Positions 54,827 to 63,789 of a stretch of DNA of 64,000 bases are shown here, piece after piece. Origin of the DNA: CAVWSM01 sp963798505 (GTDB taxonomy: Bacteria; Actinomycetota; Actinomycetes; Jiangellales; Jiangellaceae); contig CAWCTX010000002.1 in NCBI GenBank assembly GCA_963798505.1, positions 35,261-99,260 on the forward strand, in the 5' to 3' direction. The notes beneath the pieces are model-generated. The model did no database searches. It was not told the origin of the DNA and saw nothing but the letters and a program-made list of their open reading frames with translations. The first letter of the stretch is position 1, and every line of letters starts with the position of its first letter. Position numbers and translations under genes: made by a program.

Positions 54827-54864
54827 TGTGGCCCCGACTGGCCAGGGAACCTGTCGGGGCCACA
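54827..54864. terminator. Hairpin after the NlpC/P60 gene, probable terminator
   Basis: TGTGGCCCCGAC (54827-54838) pairs perfectly with GTCGGGGCCACA (54853-54864), a 12-bp GC-rich stem with a 14-nt loop, 23 bp past the NlpC/P60 stop on the minus strand. It separates that gene from the helicase-like gene, whose own -10-like TAGGCT lies further on. Confidence 0.6.
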
Positions 54865-54886
54865 CTGCGGCCGCGGGCTGTGTTGT

Positions 54887-55396
54887 CTAGCCCACGCGGC
54901 CGTAGCTCACCCGGGACGTCCAGGCCTTGTTGAGGTTGAGCCGCCTGCCTGGGCGGGTGGCCTCCCACCACATTCCGCTGCCGGCGTAGATGGCGACGTG
55001 GCTCACGCGGCGACCGCGGTGCACGAACACCAGGTCGCCGGGCGCGGCCTGCGATGCGGAGATCTGCGGGACTGCGCGGCGGATCGCCGCAGCCGTGCGT
55101 GGCAAGCCGACACCGACCTGGCCGAACACGTACTGCACATAGCCGGAACAGTCGAAGCCCCGACCCGGCGAGCTGCCGCCGCGTCGGTAGGGCGTGCCCC
55201 GGTGCTCGGCGGCTTCGGCGAGGATCGCCGGCGCGAGGCTGGATTGTGCTCGGGCCTCAGGGGCGGAGACGACACCGAGACCGCCCACGAGGGCGGAGAT
55301 GATGGCGGCAAGGATGAGATGGCGTACGGTGCGTCGCTCCCGCGTGCTGCCCATTGGCAGGGCAGAGTCGGGCGCGACCGAGACAAGCTCGGACAT
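54887..55396 (-). CDS. Secreted NlpC/P60 peptidoglycan hydrolase
   Basis: 169 residues. A signal peptide (about residues 25-50, ending SAPEARAQ) is followed by one NlpC/P60 domain: catalytic Cys83 in GFDCSGYVQ, His133 in RVSHVAIYAG, and the third polar residue beyond. The enzyme should cut the D-Glu to diamino-acid bond in cell-wall stem peptides. There is no SH3 or other binding domain. ATG 55396 lies shortly after a GGAGGAAG ribosome site that is part of a c-di-AMP riboswitch, so expression should follow c-di-AMP, as for similar cell-wall enzymes in other actinobacteria. Confidence 0.92.
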   Translation of the reverse strand: MSELVSVAPDSALPMGSTRERRTVRHLILAAIISALVGGLGVVSAPEARAQSSLAPAILAEAAEHRGTPYRRGGSSPGRGFDCSGYVQYVFGQVGVGLPRTAAAIRRAVPQISASQAAPGDLVFVHRGRRVSHVAIYAGSGMWWEATRPGRRLNLNKAWTSRVSYGRVG

Positions 55397-55404
55397 CGCT
55401 GTGG

Positions 55405-55612
55405 GCTTCCTCCGACGCCTGCGAGGTGAGCTGTCGGGCTCGGGCGGGGAAGTCGCCCGGCCGCACCCCCGGGGTTTGCGGCTTCGCCCCTAGGACGTCG
55501 CGGCTGCATCATGCTCGGCTGCCGAACGCCCGGGAACTGTGGGTCCCCCGCTCCCGTCCACGGGATGGTGCTCGGTTCCAGATCGTGGACGGGACTCGGC
55601 GGCGATCTGGGC
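55405..55612 (-). ncRNA. c-di-AMP riboswitch (ydaO/yuaA type)
   Basis: On the minus strand the leader shows the ydaO consensus parts in order: GATCGCCGCCGAGTCCCG, then GACGGGAGCGGGGGACCCA, then a GGGGCGAAGCC stretch, then GCCCGAGCCCGACAGCTCACC and TCGCAGGCGTCGGAGGAAG at the 3' end. The last block matches the conserved CCCGAAUCCGUCAGCUAACCUCGUAGGC end of the class almost base for base. It lies directly before the NlpC/P60 gene and contains its ribosome site. In this class c-di-AMP binding usually switches the gene off. The ends given are approximate. Confidence 0.85.
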
Positions 55613-55808
55613 CGCCCCTTGGTGGCGCGGCGACCCCTAACCTCGCCACCTGCCCTGAGGACTGTCAAGTCCGTGAGGATGATCCGCAGGGGCGTGTCGG
55701 GCCGATTTGGGCGGCTTTGGCGCACGGCTTCTGGCTCGGGCGGACGGTGATATCCGTCACCTGGCTGCGCGCCGGGCGGAAACCACCGACAGGTACCGTA
55801 TGCGTCGC
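55613..55808. other. Gap between the riboswitch and tRNA-Arg; no gene seen
   Basis: On the minus strand a TTAGGG stretch near 55639 could be the -10 region of the riboswitch-NlpC/P60 transcript. Otherwise I see only shadow frames. Confidence 0.4.
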
Positions 55809-55881
55809 GCCCTCGTAGCTCAGGGGATAGAGCAATGGTTTCCTAAACCATGTGTCGCAGGTTCGAATCCTGCCGGGGGCA
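55809..55881 (+). tRNA. tRNA-Arg (anticodon CCT)
   Basis: 73 nt. The acceptor arms GCCCTCG and CGGGGGC pair (one T-G), with discriminator A at 55881. The anticodon stem ATGGT/ACCAT encloses loop TTCCTAA, anticodon CCT at 55842-55844. The T arm GCAGGTTCGAATCCTGC and D-arm TAGCTCAGGGGATAGAGC are standard. CCA is not encoded. It reads AGG codons. The region just downstream holds a toxin-antitoxin pair. Confidence 0.95.
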
Positions 55882-55928
55882 CCCCACAAAACCGCAGGTC
55901 AGGGCCATAACGATCTAGAGATGGCAGA

Positions 55929-55965
55929 CTCGCTAGCGAGACTGTCTTACAGATTGTGTTACAGT
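55929..55965 (+). promoter_or_regulatory. Promoter/operator of the mazEF-type module
   Basis: CTCGCTAGCGAG (55929-55940) is a perfect 12-bp palindrome. It is followed by direct repeats TTACAG at 55947-55952 and 55959-55964 and by a -10 box TACAGT (55960-55965) 5 nt before the antitoxin ATG. The sites fit autorepression by the antitoxin and a leaderless mRNA. Confidence 0.55.
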
Positions 55966-55970
55966 CGGGC

Positions 55971-56204
55971 ATGGCGCAGACGATCACGTTCCGACCTGAC
56001 GAAGACGCCGAGCGCGCGCTCGCGGTGCTCACCGCTGACGGCACCGCCGTCTCGACGGCCGTCCGGACTGCCCTCATCGATGCGGCCCGCGTCCGCGCCC
56101 AGCAGCGGCTGCGCGCCGAAGCCGAAGACTTGGCGGCCGACGCCGTCGACCGTGCCGAGGCCGCGCAGGTGCTGCGCGACATGGAGACGCTGCGTGCGTG
56201 GTGA
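55971..56204 (+). CDS. Ribbon-helix-helix-type antitoxin
   Basis: 77 residues. The first strand QTITFRPDEDAERALAVL followed by two helices (VSTAVRTALIDAARVR) fits a ribbon-helix-helix DNA-binding fold; the C-terminal helix, rich in Ala, Glu and Arg, would wrap the toxin. ATG 55971 is 5 nt after a TACAGT -10 box. The stop overlaps the toxin start, as in toxin-antitoxin operons. It should repress its own promoter. Confidence 0.75.
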   Translation: MAQTITFRPDEDAERALAVLTADGTAVSTAVRTALIDAARVRAQQRLRAEAEDLAADAVDRAEAAQVLRDMETLRAW

Positions 56205-56505
56205 CGTCCACCGGCTGCGCACACCATGCGCAAGCCGGGGCCACGAACAACGCGGCCCACGCTTCGCCGTCATCGTTCAATCAGAATCGCTGCCGCTGTC
56301 GACCTGGCTGGTGGCCCCAACCTCGACATCGGCACGAGCCGCCAGTTTCCGCCCCGAGATTGTCCTTGACGGAGTCCTCACTCGCGTGTTGGTCGAGCAG
56401 ACTGCCGCCGTTGACCCCACCCGCCTTGGCGAGCAGGTCGCGCAGCTGACCTTTGACGAGCTCCGCCAAGTCGATGCGGCCCTGCGGATCGTCCTCGCGC
56501 TCTAG
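56194..56505 (+). CDS. MazF/PemK-like toxin (endoribonuclease candidate)
   Basis: 103 residues. The PemK/MazF fold is recognisable: VRGDVHRLRTP at the start, GPRFAVIVQSESL with the conserved RFAVIVQ strand, and the STWLVAPTSTSA strand-turn; the end is the usual helix (LTFDELRQVDAALRIVLAL). MazF toxins cut mRNA at short sites. GTG 56194 overlaps the antitoxin stop by 11 nt. Together with the antitoxin it makes a complete module next to tRNA-Arg. Confidence 0.8.
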   Translation: MRGDVHRLRTPCASRGHEQRGPRFAVIVQSESLPLSTWLVAPTSTSARAASFRPEIVLDGVLTRVLVEQTAAVDPTRLGEQVAQLTFDELRQVDAALRIVLAL

Positions 56506-56509
56506 CGGT

Positions 56510-56917
56510 TCAGCGCGGGAGCGCGTAAGGGTCTCTGGCCACGGAATCCACCGGCACGATCTGCTGACCCAGCGGCACGAGCGCGAGCGGGATCATCTTC
56601 CAGCAGGCGATGCCGAATGGGATCCCGATGATCGTGATGCACAGCAGGAAGCCGGCGACGAGGTGCGCCAGTGCCAGCTCCCACCCCACGACGATGAGCC
56701 AGATGATGTTGCCGATCAGTGACCAGATACCGGCGTCGCGTCGGAAGACCGTCGTACGACCGAACGGCCACACGACGAATCCGGCCAGGCGGAACGACGC
56801 GATCCCGAACGGGATCGTGATGATGAGGATGAACGCGACGATGCCTGCGAGGACGTAGCCCAGGGCGAGCCACCATCCGGCGAGGATCAACCAGAGGACA
56901 TTGCCCACCGTTCGCAT
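56510..56917 (-). CDS. YccF-domain membrane protein
   Basis: 135 residues with two repeats of the YccF membrane unit: NVLWLILAGWWLALGYVLAG with IPFGIASFRL, then NIIWLIVVGWELALAHLVAG with IPFGIACWKM. Function of the family is unknown. ATG 56917 was chosen because a minus-strand TAAGGT (56930-56925) ends 7 nt before it; the open frame upstream overlaps the next gene and is a shadow. Confidence 0.88.
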   Translation of the reverse strand: MRTVGNVLWLILAGWWLALGYVLAGIVAFILIITIPFGIASFRLAGFVVWPFGRTTVFRRDAGIWSLIGNIIWLIVVGWELALAHLVAGFLLCITIIGIPFGIACWKMIPLALVPLGQQIVPVDSVARDPYALPR

Positions 56918-56927
56918 GGGCAGGACC

Positions 56928-57632
56928 TTAGCCGGGTTTCGGCGAGAGCTTGCGGTCCGCGAACAGATAGAGATACCCGACACCGAGCAGCAACACGAAC
57001 ACGCCCAGGCAGTTGAGTAGCGAGCGGCCATAGCCGAGGTCGTTGACATCAATGAAGTGGTACGGGTACCAGTACCGTGTCTCGCCGTCCTGGGTGTACT
57101 CGATGAATGGGCTGCGGATCAGGGTGTAGACGATGAAGGCGAGCGGGATCGTAAGCATGGCCCACAGGGTTCGCGTCGTGAAGCGTGGACGGGGTCCGAC
57201 GACCAGATAGCTCACGACCGCCAGTACGGGAACGGTGTAGTGCAGGGTCTCGTCTGCAACGCGCTGCCAGCCGGTTGGATCCCACAGCGGCGCCAGCAGC
57301 CAGGCGTAGACGACACCCGTGACCGTGATCATCACCAGGCTGGCATGCCGGAAGACGACGAACAGCGGTCCGGTGCGCGCGGGGTCACGCCAGAGCAGGA
57401 ACGCGACGACCAGCACGAGAAGGTTGCTCCACACGGTGAAGTAGCTGACGACGTTCCACAGCCGGACCGCGGTCGAGAAGTCTGGGCGGTCCGGGTTCGG
57501 CGCCGGGTCGACCTCGATCCACACCTGGACGCCGACACCCCATAGCGCCGCGATGAATGTGGCCAGGTGCCACCACTTGGCTCGTCGCACACCGGCGCTG
57601 AGCTGCGGCTCCTGTGCGCCGATGGCGGTCAT
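56928..57632 (-). CDS. Pr6Pr-family membrane protein
   Basis: 234 residues with about six or seven helices. The Pr6Pr features are FSTAVRLWNVVSYFTVWSNL near the start and WYPYHFIDVNDLGYGRSLLN near the end. Function is unknown. ATG 57632 begins about 24 residues before the first helix; the frame to 57803 overlaps the surface-protein gene and is a shadow. It starts 7 bp after the stop of the DUF11 gene. Confidence 0.78.
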   Translation of the reverse strand: MTAIGAQEPQLSAGVRRAKWWHLATFIAALWGVGVQVWIEVDPAPNPDRPDFSTAVRLWNVVSYFTVWSNLLVLVVAFLLWRDPARTGPLFVVFRHASLVMITVTGVVYAWLLAPLWDPTGWQRVADETLHYTVPVLAVVSYLVVGPRPRFTTRTLWAMLTIPLAFIVYTLIRSPFIEYTQDGETRYWYPYHFIDVNDLGYGRSLLNCLGVFVLLLGVGYLYLFADRKLSPKPG

Positions 57633-57639
57633 GCCTCGG

Positions 57640-58217
57640 CTAGTCCGTCCGGCGAAGGCGCAGTGGCGCGCGCCGCCGAACCCTGCGCTCAAACAGCAGG
57701 AAGCCGATTCCTGCGACCAACAGCGCGCCCGCGACGAGCGCCAGCTGTCCGGCGATCGTCCCCGTGAAGGCGACGCCGGCGGAGCCGCTCGGGGCCGGAT
57801 CATGGACGATGCCGAAGTTGAGCTCGAGGCGTTGTTCGCCGCCGGCCACGTGTGACGGTGTAGAAGCCCACGGTGGTCAGGCGGCTACCGACCGAAGAGA
57901 GGTCCAGACGTCACCTGGTACTGCCCGGGAGCCACCGTCGCGAGGTAGCCGCCGTCGGCGCCGGTGGTGGAGATCATGGTGGCACCGCTGCTCTGGTTCG
58001 TGATCTCGATCCGGGCAGCGGCGATGTCCGGTTCGGCGGGGTCAATCACGCCATCCTCGTCGAGGTCCTCCCAGACTTGACCGCCGAGGGCCGCAGGCGG
58101 CGGCAGGCTTGCGCGAACGACCGCGGACGTGCTTGCAGCGTCGTTCTGCGGGGCGTCGTCGATTTCGGTCGGCAGCTGACGGTGGCGCGGTTGGTGACCG
58201 TCGTCCCATCAGCCAGG
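57640..58217 (-). pseudogene. C-terminal part of the DUF11 surface-protein gene: SdrD-B-like domain and degenerate sorting signal
   Basis: Read with frame changes near 58170, 57893 and 57850, this part gives IDDAPQNDAASTSAVVRASL, an SdrD-B-like unit (GQVWEDLDEDGVIDPAEPDI … SSGATMISTTGADGGYLATV), and then VAGGEQRLELNFGIVHDPAP followed by VAFTG, a hydrophobic stretch (IAGQLALVAGALLVAGIGFL) and a basic tail (RRVRRRAPLRLRR). VAFTG plus membrane helix plus Arg tail is the layout of a sortase sorting signal with an LPxTG-like motif. The lesions break the link to the repeats upstream. Confidence 0.7.
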
Positions 58218-59381
58218 TCAGCAGCGATGACGAGTGGGATCGAAACTGTTCGTTGCGTGCCATTGGCGAGTCTCACCCACGACGCAGGAGACGGTCGTCC
58301 CGGATGTCGTGCACCCGTCGGGCAGCGAAGCGGGGGTGAGCCCGCTGGGTAGTTCGTCGACGATCGTGACGTTGGTCGCCGTCGCGGGACCGCTGTTGGT
58401 GACGGTGAGGTCATAGGTGGCGGTGCCGCCCGGGGTGATTGTTGCGGGTCCCGTCTTCGTGAGCGCGAGATCCGCGGTGGGTACCGACTCGCCGACTGCG
58501 GTCGACTCATTGTTCGCGGTGTTGGGGTCGAGCGCCTCGGCGCCGATTTGGGCAGTGTTGCTCAATGGTCCGGTGAACCCGGGGTCGGGGATCACAGCGA
58601 ACAATGCGCGCACGGATGAGCCGACGCCGAGGTCGCCGATGGCACATCCGACGACGGTGACGTCCTCGGCTTCAGTGGCTTGGCAGCCCGCGTGGCTCCC
58701 GCCGCTTTCGAACGTCGTTCCGTCGGAGAGCGTGTCGGAGATGAGGAGCCCGGTTGCGGAGGAAGGCCCGTTGTTGGTGATGTCGAGCGCGTAGACGACC
58801 GGGCGTCCCGGAACGATCGGATCGGTGACCAGCGTCTTGACGATCGCGAGATCCGCTTCGTGAACAACCTGCACTGTGGCAGTTGATGTGTCGTTCGCGA
58901 CATCTGGATCGTCCGTATCCGCGTCAACCGTCGCGGTGTTGGAGAAGTCTCCCTGCGCTTGAGAATCCGGCAGCCGAATCGTGATCTGCCCGGTACGGCT
59001 CTCGCCGGCCGGCAGTAGCGGCGCAGTGCAGGTGAGTTGCAATCCCGCGAAGGCACACGTGACATCACCCTGACCCGGGAGCTCGGCGGAGACCGGGGGG
59101 AGCGGAAGTTCGTCGACAAACTGCACGTTGACTGCGTTCGATGGGCCGTGGTTGGTGACGGTGATCGTGTAGGTCAGCTCGTTCCCCGCGGCCGGTGTCG
59201 ACGAGTCGGCGAGCTTCAGCACCTCCAGATCGGCCTGCTGCACAGCGGGTGTCGTGATCGTGTCCTGGTTGTCGGTGGGGTCGGGATCGTCGGTGTCGGT
59301 GGTCACGCTGACGGTGTTGTCGACACTCGCGCCGGTGAACGCCGGGTCCAGGTGACCGGCGACGACGATCGCACGCGTCTC
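58218..59381 (-). pseudogene. DUF11-repeat segment 3 of the surface-protein gene
   Basis: This frame carries about three DUF11 repeats, each with a start such as VLKLADSSTPAAGNELTYTI, the middle TVTNHGPSNAVNV, the C-x-C pair region and the end DDPDVANDTSTATV. It links to the segment upstream through a one-base change at about 59383 and to the segment downstream through another near 58265. The repeats are Ig-like beta sandwiches that build long stalks on cell surfaces. Confidence 0.75.
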
Positions 59382-60315
59382 ACCCGGTGCCGAGCGTGCC
59401 GAGGTTGCACTCGATACCCGATGCGCCCGTCACGCACGCGGGATCCGACGTCGCAGGATCGAACACGATGCTCGACGGCAGCACGTCGGTGATGACGACG
59501 TTTTCGGCGGTTGCGGGGCCACCGTTCGTGACAGTGATGGTGTATGCGGCGACGCCACCCGCGACGAAGGGATCGGTCGCGGGTGTCTTGGACACGAAAA
59601 GGTCGGCCTCGCGCACGATCGTCGACGCATCCGTCGAGGTGTTCGACGTGGGATCTGGGTCCGACGCTGCGGACGAGATCGTGGCGGTGTTCGGGACGAG
59701 TCCGGCCGGCAGGTCCGGAGCGACCGTTCCCGAGATGAACACCTGGATCGACTCGTTGGGCGACAGCGTCGCGAGGTCGCAGCTCACCGACTGGCCGGCG
59801 ATCGTGCAGCTCCCCTTGCCGGGCGTGGCCGCGGTCGGCACGAGCCCGGCAGGGAGCGTGTCGGCCAGGACGACAGCGGTCGCGTTCGACGGGCCGACGT
59901 TCACAACGTCGATCACATACAGGAACGGGCCGCCGGCTTGGAAGGGGCCTTGACCTTCCTTGACGATCGTGAGGTTGGCACGCGTCTCCGTTAGGGCGAA
60001 TGGCACGTTCGCCGTATTGTTCGCCAGGTCGGGATCGGGCGTCGACGTGGAAGCCGACAGCGCGTTCGCGTAAGCGCCGAGCGCCGCACCCGGATCGGTG
60101 ACGAAGTGCACCTGGAACGTGCGTGTGACTCCCGGGTCGAGATCTCCGAGCGCGCAGACCGCTCGGGCGCCGGTGACCTGACAGTCGGCAAGCGTCACCG
60201 TCTCCGGTGATGTCGGAGATGACGCCGGCGACATCGAGGCTGTCGATCGCGGTGACCGACCGCGCGACCGACGGCCCGCTACTGCTGACGTAATCTCGAA
60301 CGTCAGCTGCTGCAC
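59380..60315 (-). pseudogene. DUF11-repeat segment 2 of the surface-protein gene
   Basis: From about 60215 down this frame carries two to three DUF11 repeats (LADCQVTGARAVCALGDLDP, TIVKEGQGPFQAGGPFLYVI, VGPSNATAVVLADTLPAGLV). At its upstream end the protein hops frames at about 60395, 60310, 60295 and 60215: EADIVTTEAAPDADDAPVG, LTFEIT, SSSGPSVARSVTAIDSLDVA and ETVTLADCQV lie in different frames. It ends at TGA 59382-59380. Confidence 0.72.
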
Positions 60316-60342
60316 CCGGTGCCAACGGGGGCGTCGTCGGCG

Positions 60343-63300
60343 TCAGGAGCTGCTTCGGTGGTGACGATGTCTGCCTCGGTCGCGACCGTGGATCGCAGCA
60401 CTGCCCGTGTTGTTCGATGTCGTCGGGTCAAGCGTGGCGGACGCGACAGAGGCATCATTGCCGAGTCGTGTGCCCGCCTCGAGGTCAGCAGCGACGGCGC
60501 CGGTGATCACCACGGTCTGCGAGGCGCCCGACGCGAGCGACGCGAACGTGCACGTCACAGTGCCGGCATCCTCCGCGCACTCAGGAGTCGGCGTGACCGA
60601 AACGAAGCTCACGCCCGCAGGCAGCGGGTCGGAGACGGTCACGTTGATGGCGGGGGACGGTCCCGCGTTGGCCACGGTCAGCGTGTAGGCGATCGGACCG
60701 CCGGCGACTGCGGCGTCAGGCCCGGTCTTCGTGATCGAGACGTCGGCGTTGGCGCCGGCGGTGCTCGTGAAGGTCGCTGTGTTGTTCGTCGGCGACGGGT
60801 CGGTCGCGGACGTGGCCACGCTCACGGTGTTGGTGATGTCGCCGGTGGTCAGAACGGTGGCGGTGATGGTGACGACGACTGCGTCGCCGGCGGCGATCTC
60901 GCCGACGGAGCATGTCACGACGGCGCCCGCAATCGAGCATCCTGGTCCGGCGACAACGGCCGTCGCCGCGTCGAGTTGGGGCGGGAGCTCGTCGGAGACC
61001 ACGACGTCTCGTGCCCGCGACGGTCCAGAGTTCGTGATTGTGAGCTCGTACGTGATGGGAGCACCGGCGACGGGTGCGCCCGTTGCGGTCTTCACGACCG
61101 CGATGTCCGCTTGGTCGGTCACGTCGGTGCTCGTCGTCGAGCTGTTGTCAGCCGGGTCCGGGTCCGCGGTGTCGGCCGAGACCGTCGCGGTGTTCGACAC
61201 CGAACCCGGCGCGAGGTCGGCGCTCACTGCTGCGTCGACAGTCACCACCGCCGAGCCACCGACCGGAAGCGCACCGATGTCGCAGCTGATCGTCGGGCCC
61301 AACGTGCAGGTGCCGCGCGTCGAAGTGGCATTCGTCGCCGTAAGGCCCCCGGGGAGTGCGTCGGTCACGGTGACGCCACTCGCGCTGGATGGGCCGTTGT
61401 TCGTGACCGTGAGCGTATAGCTGAGTTGTCCTCCGGCGACGACTTCCGGCGTCGACGCCGATTTCACCATCGTCAGATCGGCGACGGGCGGTCCGACCGG
61501 GACGATCACGGTCGAGATGCGTGTCCCCGGATTCGGGTCGAAGGTCGACGAGCTGACGGTCGCGGTGTTCATTACCTCGCTCCCCGTGAAGTCTGGAGCG
61601 ACAAGGGCTTCCGCGATGACCTGCACCGTCGTGCCGGCCGCCACCATGCCCAGATCGCACCCAAGGGTCGTGCAGGCGCCGCTCACGTTCGTCAGGGTGA
61701 GTCCGGGGCCGAGCTGGTCTTCGAGCCGTACCTCCGCGTCGGACGGGCCCGCGTTCGTGACGTTGATGGTGAACGGCACGGTGGTCCCTGGAGTGATCGG
61801 GCCCGGTGGCGCCGTCTTGGTCACGATGAGGTCGGCTGCAGGCATCACCGTGGCGGTCGCGCCCGCGACGTTGTTCGCAGGATCGGGATCGGGGGTGAAC
61901 GACGAGCTCACGCTCGCGAGGTTGGAGATCGCCGTTGCCGTCGACGTCGCCGACGTCGCCATGACGATGGTGACCGTCACGGTCGCGCCGTTGGCCAGGT
62001 TGCCAAGGCTGCATGTCACGACGCCGGCCGCCTCGCCGCACGTGCCCTGCGTCGACATTGCCGAAACGAGCGAGGTCTCGGGTGGGAGCGTGTCGGTGAG
62101 AGTGACGTCGACCGAGGTATTCGGTCCGTTGTTGGTGACGAGGAGCGTCGACGTGAGGTCCTGGCCCAGCAAGAGCGGGTCAGGGCTCGCGGTCTTCGTC
62201 AGCGTCACGTCGGCACTCGCGACGATCGGCGTAACGGTTTCGTCGGTCACGTACGTGAAGGGCAGGTTGGTCGTTGCCGCGACGTAGTCGATGGTGGCTT
62301 GGTTCGTGTGTGCGGCGGTGATCACGTCCGGGTCGTCGCGCACCTCGAACCGCACGGTCGTCGTGTTGGTGAGGGGTCCGTCGGGCACGTCCAGCAGGCC
62401 GCCCGCGATCCCGCTCGCACCGGTGCCGAGGCGGAACACCACCCGCGGGGGACCGGTGAGAAACTCGGCCTGATCGTCGCCGACCGTGTCGGTCTTGAGG
62501 CCGCTGTTCGGACCGGACACTACCTCGAGCGAGCCGGGAACGTAGAGCGTGCCGGGCGGGACGATGTCGGTAAGCACGACCTCGTCGGCGGGGTCCTGGC
62601 CGGTGTTGTTGACGTGGATCGTGTAGGCGAGACGGTCGCCCGGCGCGGACGGGTCGTGGCCTTCCAGGTTGAGCACGGTCTTCGTACTCGTGGTGAGATC
62701 GGGCGCGAACAGGTCGATCGCGGTGGTGACCACGCCGATGAAGTAGCGCTCCGCGGTCGACTCCAGCGAGATCGTCGCGCTCGTCGCGCCGTTCGCGATG
62801 ACGCCCGGTGCTCCCATGTCGATGATGTCCAAGCCGAAGAGGTTGGAATGGGCGGGAGTACGTGCAGTGACAAGCTGGCCGTCCTTCTCGACGGCGCTGT
62901 TGAAGAGGTTGTTGCCGGGCGACACGTTCGTGGCCAGCGTGGTGCCTTCGAGCTTGGCGTTGTCGCCCGGAGAGCTCGCGTCGCCTTCCCAGGTGACCAT
63001 GCCGAGCTGTGTGTCGACATCGCCCGCCAACGGCGCGGTAAATCCCGAGATGTCGATCGTCTCCGGGTCGTCGCGGCCGACGTCGGAGAAGCCGTCGAAC
63101 ACCGTGAGGTTGCGCAGCGGCAGGGTCGGATCGCGGTACATGACGACGAGGGACCAGCCCGCGTAGCGATCTTCGCCGGTTGCGGCGGGTACGTTGGCGC
63201 CCCAATACGTACCGGCGCCCGCGGTCTGCACGATCGTCGTGACATTTGCGAATTGCTGGTACGCGCGATCGCTGGTCGTCGACGGCCCGAACGTGTCCTG

Positions 63301-63789
63301 CGTAATGACCGTCCGATAGCTCACGTCGCCCGGCGCGCGCAGCAGCATTTGGTTGCGCCCGGCGGTCGGCGCGTCGGCCGCGCCCGTGCCGACACCGTTC
63401 TCCAGCCGGGCACCCCAATAGAGACCCGCCCACAAGACCGTCGCGCCCGAGGGCAGCGTCACCTGCGAGCTAGACGAGTTGTAGGTCGGGAACGCAGCGC
63501 CGTCGTCATCCACGTTCACCATGAAGTAGCTGTTGTTGTTGAGCTGCGTGCCCGACCGGTCCCGGGCCGACGTGCAGGGGGTGAACGGACGCTGATTGGC
63601 AATTCCCGAGCACGTCATCAGGTTGTTGCCGAACAGCGCGATCGCGCCGTTGTCATTCGCGGTGAAGCGGTCGTCGAACGGCTGGATCGGGACCGCAGCA
63701 ACGGGCTGGACCAGACCCAGGATGAGCATCGACGCCGCAACGGCGCCGAGAGCAATGGCAGAGATCACGCGGCGCGGCAGAATCGGCAT
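60343..63789 (-). CDS. Large DUF11-repeat surface protein, N-terminal and central part (frameshifted downstream)
   Basis: About 1,148 residues open from ATG 63789. A signal peptide (ISAIALGAVAASMLILGLVQPVAA) is followed by a non-repeat domain of about 370 residues (PFDDRFTANDNGAIALFGNN, then SGATVLWAGLYWGAR), then about seven to eight DUF11 repeats with the pattern DxxLTKTxxPD … VTNNGPN … LPPGT … CxxGxxxxGxxxxV … DPDPANN. Repeats contain paired cysteines that may form disulfides. The start is not certain: AGGAGG touches ATG 63789, and GTG 63834 is an alternative. The gene goes on in other frames to 57640, for a total near 2,050 residues. The protein is probably a cell-wall-anchored stalk or adhesin. 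Confidence 0.85.
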   Translation of the reverse strand: MPILPRRVISAIALGAVAASMLILGLVQPVAAVPIQPFDDRFTANDNGAIALFGNNLMTCSGIANQRPFTPCTSARDRSGTQLNNNSYFMVNVDDDGAAFPTYNSSSSQVTLPSGATVLWAGLYWGARLENGVGTGAADAPTAGRNQMLLRAPGDVSYRTVITQDTFGPSTTSDRAYQQFANVTTIVQTAGAGTYWGANVPAATGEDRYAGWSLVVMYRDPTLPLRNLTVFDGFSDVGRDDPETIDISGFTAPLAGDVDTQLGMVTWEGDASSPGDNAKLEGTTLATNVSPGNNLFNSAVEKDGQLVTARTPAHSNLFGLDIIDMGAPGVIANGATSATISLESTAERYFIGVVTTAIDLFAPDLTTSTKTVLNLEGHDPSAPGDRLAYTIHVNNTGQDPADEVVLTDIVPPGTLYVPGSLEVVSGPNSGLKTDTVGDDQAEFLTGPPRVVFRLGTGASGIAGGLLDVPDGPLTNTTTVRFEVRDDPDVITAAHTNQATIDYVAATTNLPFTYVTDETVTPIVASADVTLTKTASPDPLLLGQDLTSTLLVTNNGPNTSVDVTLTDTLPPETSLVSAMSTQGTCGEAAGVVTCSLGNLANGATVTVTIVMATSATSTATAISNLASVSSSFTPDPDPANNVAGATATVMPAADLIVTKTAPPGPITPGTTVPFTINVTNAGPSDAEVRLEDQLGPGLTLTNVSGACTTLGCDLGMVAAGTTVQVIAEALVAPDFTGSEVMNTATVSSSTFDPNPGTRISTVIVPVGPPVADLTMVKSASTPEVVAGGQLSYTLTVTNNGPSSASGVTVTDALPGGLTATNATSTRGTCTLGPTISCDIGALPVGGSAVVTVDAAVSADLAPGSVSNTATVSADTADPDPADNSSTTSTDVTDQADIAVVKTATGAPVAGAPITYELTITNSGPSRARDVVVSDELPPQLDAATAVVAGPGCSIAGAVVTCSVGEIAAGDAVVVTITATVLTTGDITNTVSVATSATDPSPTNNTATFTSTAGANADVSITKTGPDAAVAGGPIAYTLTVANAGPSPAINVTVSDPLPAGVSFVSVTPTPECAEDAGTVTCTFASLASGASQTVVITGAVAADLEAGTRLGNDASVASATLDPTTSNNTGSAAIHGRDRGRHRHHRSSS

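Noticed and set aside
55809..56505. tRNA-linked genomic island
   Set aside because: No integrase, no repeated tRNA 3' end and no change in composition is visible in the window; only the neighbourhood of a toxin-antitoxin pair suggests it.
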